Origin: Clostridiales bacterium
GTDB taxonomy: Bacteria; Bacillota; Clostridia; Lachnospirales; WQUN01
Length of the DNA stretch: 6,877 nucleotides
Direction of reading: 5' to 3'
Assembly: GCA_031269415.1 (NCBI GenBank)
Contig: JAISZF010000076.1
Span: 1 to 6,877, forward strand
Part shown: positions 6,116 through 6,877 of the stretch, one piece after another
How the letters are laid out: every line of letters begins with the position of its first letter
How positions within the stretch are numbered: position 1 is the stretch's first letter
Program-made: the position numbers and the translations under genes
The notes under the pieces: model-generated
Databases searched by the model: none
What the model saw: the letters and a program-made list of their open reading frames with translations, nothing else
Told to the model about the DNA's origin: nothing

Positions 6116-6877
6116 ATGGAATTCAGGCATACGCCTGTGCTGTGTGAGGAAAGCGTTTCCGCGCTTAGAATTAAATCAGACGGCGTGTATGCGGACTGTA
6201 CGCTGGGAGGCGGGGGTCACGCGCGGCGGATAGCCGAGCGCTTGACTGCCGCCGGAACGCTGATAGGCGTGGATCAGGATCAGGCCGCGGTGGATGCGGC
6301 GTCGGAAACGCTGTCGGGTTATGGCTGTCAGATTATAATTGTGAGAAGCAATTTTTCCGATATTAAGAATATTCTCGCGTCTGCAAAAATCGATAAGGTT
6401 GATGGTTTTTTGATGGATCTTGGTATTTCATCATATCATGTCGATAACGCCGATCGCGGTTTTTCATATATGCGCGACGCGGATTTGGACATGCGTATGG
6501 ATCTTCGCAACGAACTGACTGCCGGCCATGTGGTAAACACTTATGATGAAAATCGCTTGGTAAGCATTTTCTCTGAGTACGGCGAGGAGCGATATTCCAA
6601 GCGTATCGCTAAAGCTATTCTAAAGAGACGCTCTCAAAAACCGTTGCGGACAACCTTTGAACTCTCCGATTTGATAAAATCCACTCTGCCAAAGCAGTCG
6701 AGAGAAGGCGGTTCGCATCCGGCCAAACGTGTGTTCCAAGCCATACGGATCGAGGTTAACGGCGAACTGACTGTTTTGATTAACGCTTTAACGGATATGA
6801 TTAATCTGCTGAATCCCGGCGGTCGGCTCTGTGTTATTGATTATCACTCGTTGGAGGATCGTGTTGTGAAACGCTGT
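6116..6877 (+). CDS. rsmH: 16S rRNA (cytosine(1402)-N4)-methyltransferase RsmH (3' end outside window)
   Basis: This is the first 254 residues of RsmH (formerly MraW), cut by the right edge; the family is usually about 310 residues. It uses S-adenosylmethionine to methylate N4 of C1402 in the 16S rRNA decoding centre. The SAM-binding loop is DCTLGGGGH at 27-35, followed by GVDQDQAAVD at 51-60. Then come DGFLMDLGISS at 96-106, the family block RGFSYMRDADLDMRMD at 114-129, YGEERYSKRIAKAI at 155-168, HPAKRVFQAIRIEVNGEL at 201-218 and IDYHSLEDRVVK at 241-252. All key blocks present look intact. The ATG at 6116 is the only common start codon in frame after the stop at 6095-6097. Its Shine-Dalgarno is weak (GGA at 6104-6106), so translation probably depends on coupling to mraZ, 18 nt upstream. 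ftsL would be expected next, beyond the window. Confidence 0.97.
   Translation, partial: MEFRHTPVLCEESVSALRIKSDGVYADCTLGGGGHARRIAERLTAAGTLIGVDQDQAAVDAASETLSGYGCQIIIVRSNFSDIKNILASAKIDKVDGFLMDLGISSYHVDNADRGFSYMRDADLDMRMDLRNELTAGHVVNTYDENRLVSIFSEYGEERYSKRIAKAILKRRSQKPLRTTFELSDLIKSTLPKQSREGGSHPAKRVFQAIRIEVNGELTVLINALTDMINLLNPGGRLCVIDYHSLEDRVVKRC

Overview
The window holds one end of a division and cell wall (dcw) gene cluster from a low-GC Gram-positive type bacterium. The best guess is an endospore-forming member of the Clostridia (Firmicutes/Bacillota), with coding DNA of moderate GC. Three things point that way. The transpeptidase aligns along its length with SpoVD as recalled from Bacillus subtilis, including a single C-terminal PASTA domain and two conserved cysteines. 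The ribosome binding sites are strong and Gram-positive in style. MurE carries the DNPR motif of meso-diaminopimelate-adding enzymes. The species cannot be named from the sequence.

Layout. Four genes lie on the minus strand and are read from about 5307 down to 1 and beyond: spoVD-type penicillin-binding protein (3343-5307), murE (1867-3327), murF (485-1870) and the first 164 codons of mraY (1-492). They are tightly packed (15 bp gap, 4 bp overlap, 8 bp overlap), so they form one translationally coupled operon. An AT-rich 361 bp divergent intergenic region (5308-5668) follows. Two genes then lie on the plus strand: mraZ (5669-6097) and the first 254 codons of rsmH (6116-6877).

How they work together. 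MurE adds meso-DAP and MurF adds D-Ala-D-Ala to UDP-MurNAc peptide in the cytoplasm. MraY moves the product onto undecaprenyl phosphate at the membrane, and the SpoVD/FtsI-type PBP cross-links the finished strands outside. MraZ is the cluster's DNA-binding regulator, and RsmH methylates C1402 of 16S rRNA.

What stands out. In most bacteria mraZ-rsmH-ftsL-pbp-murE-murF-mraY run in one direction. Here the cluster is split into two back-to-back operons, each with its own plausible sigma-A type promoter. Three 10-bp direct repeats that look like MraZ boxes sit between the mraZ promoter and the mraZ start, on the mraZ side only. I see no mobile element, CRISPR array, RNA gene or unknown protein family, and nothing that amounts to an undescribed system. 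The gene content is ordinary; the arrangement and the regulatory region are the parts worth a second look.
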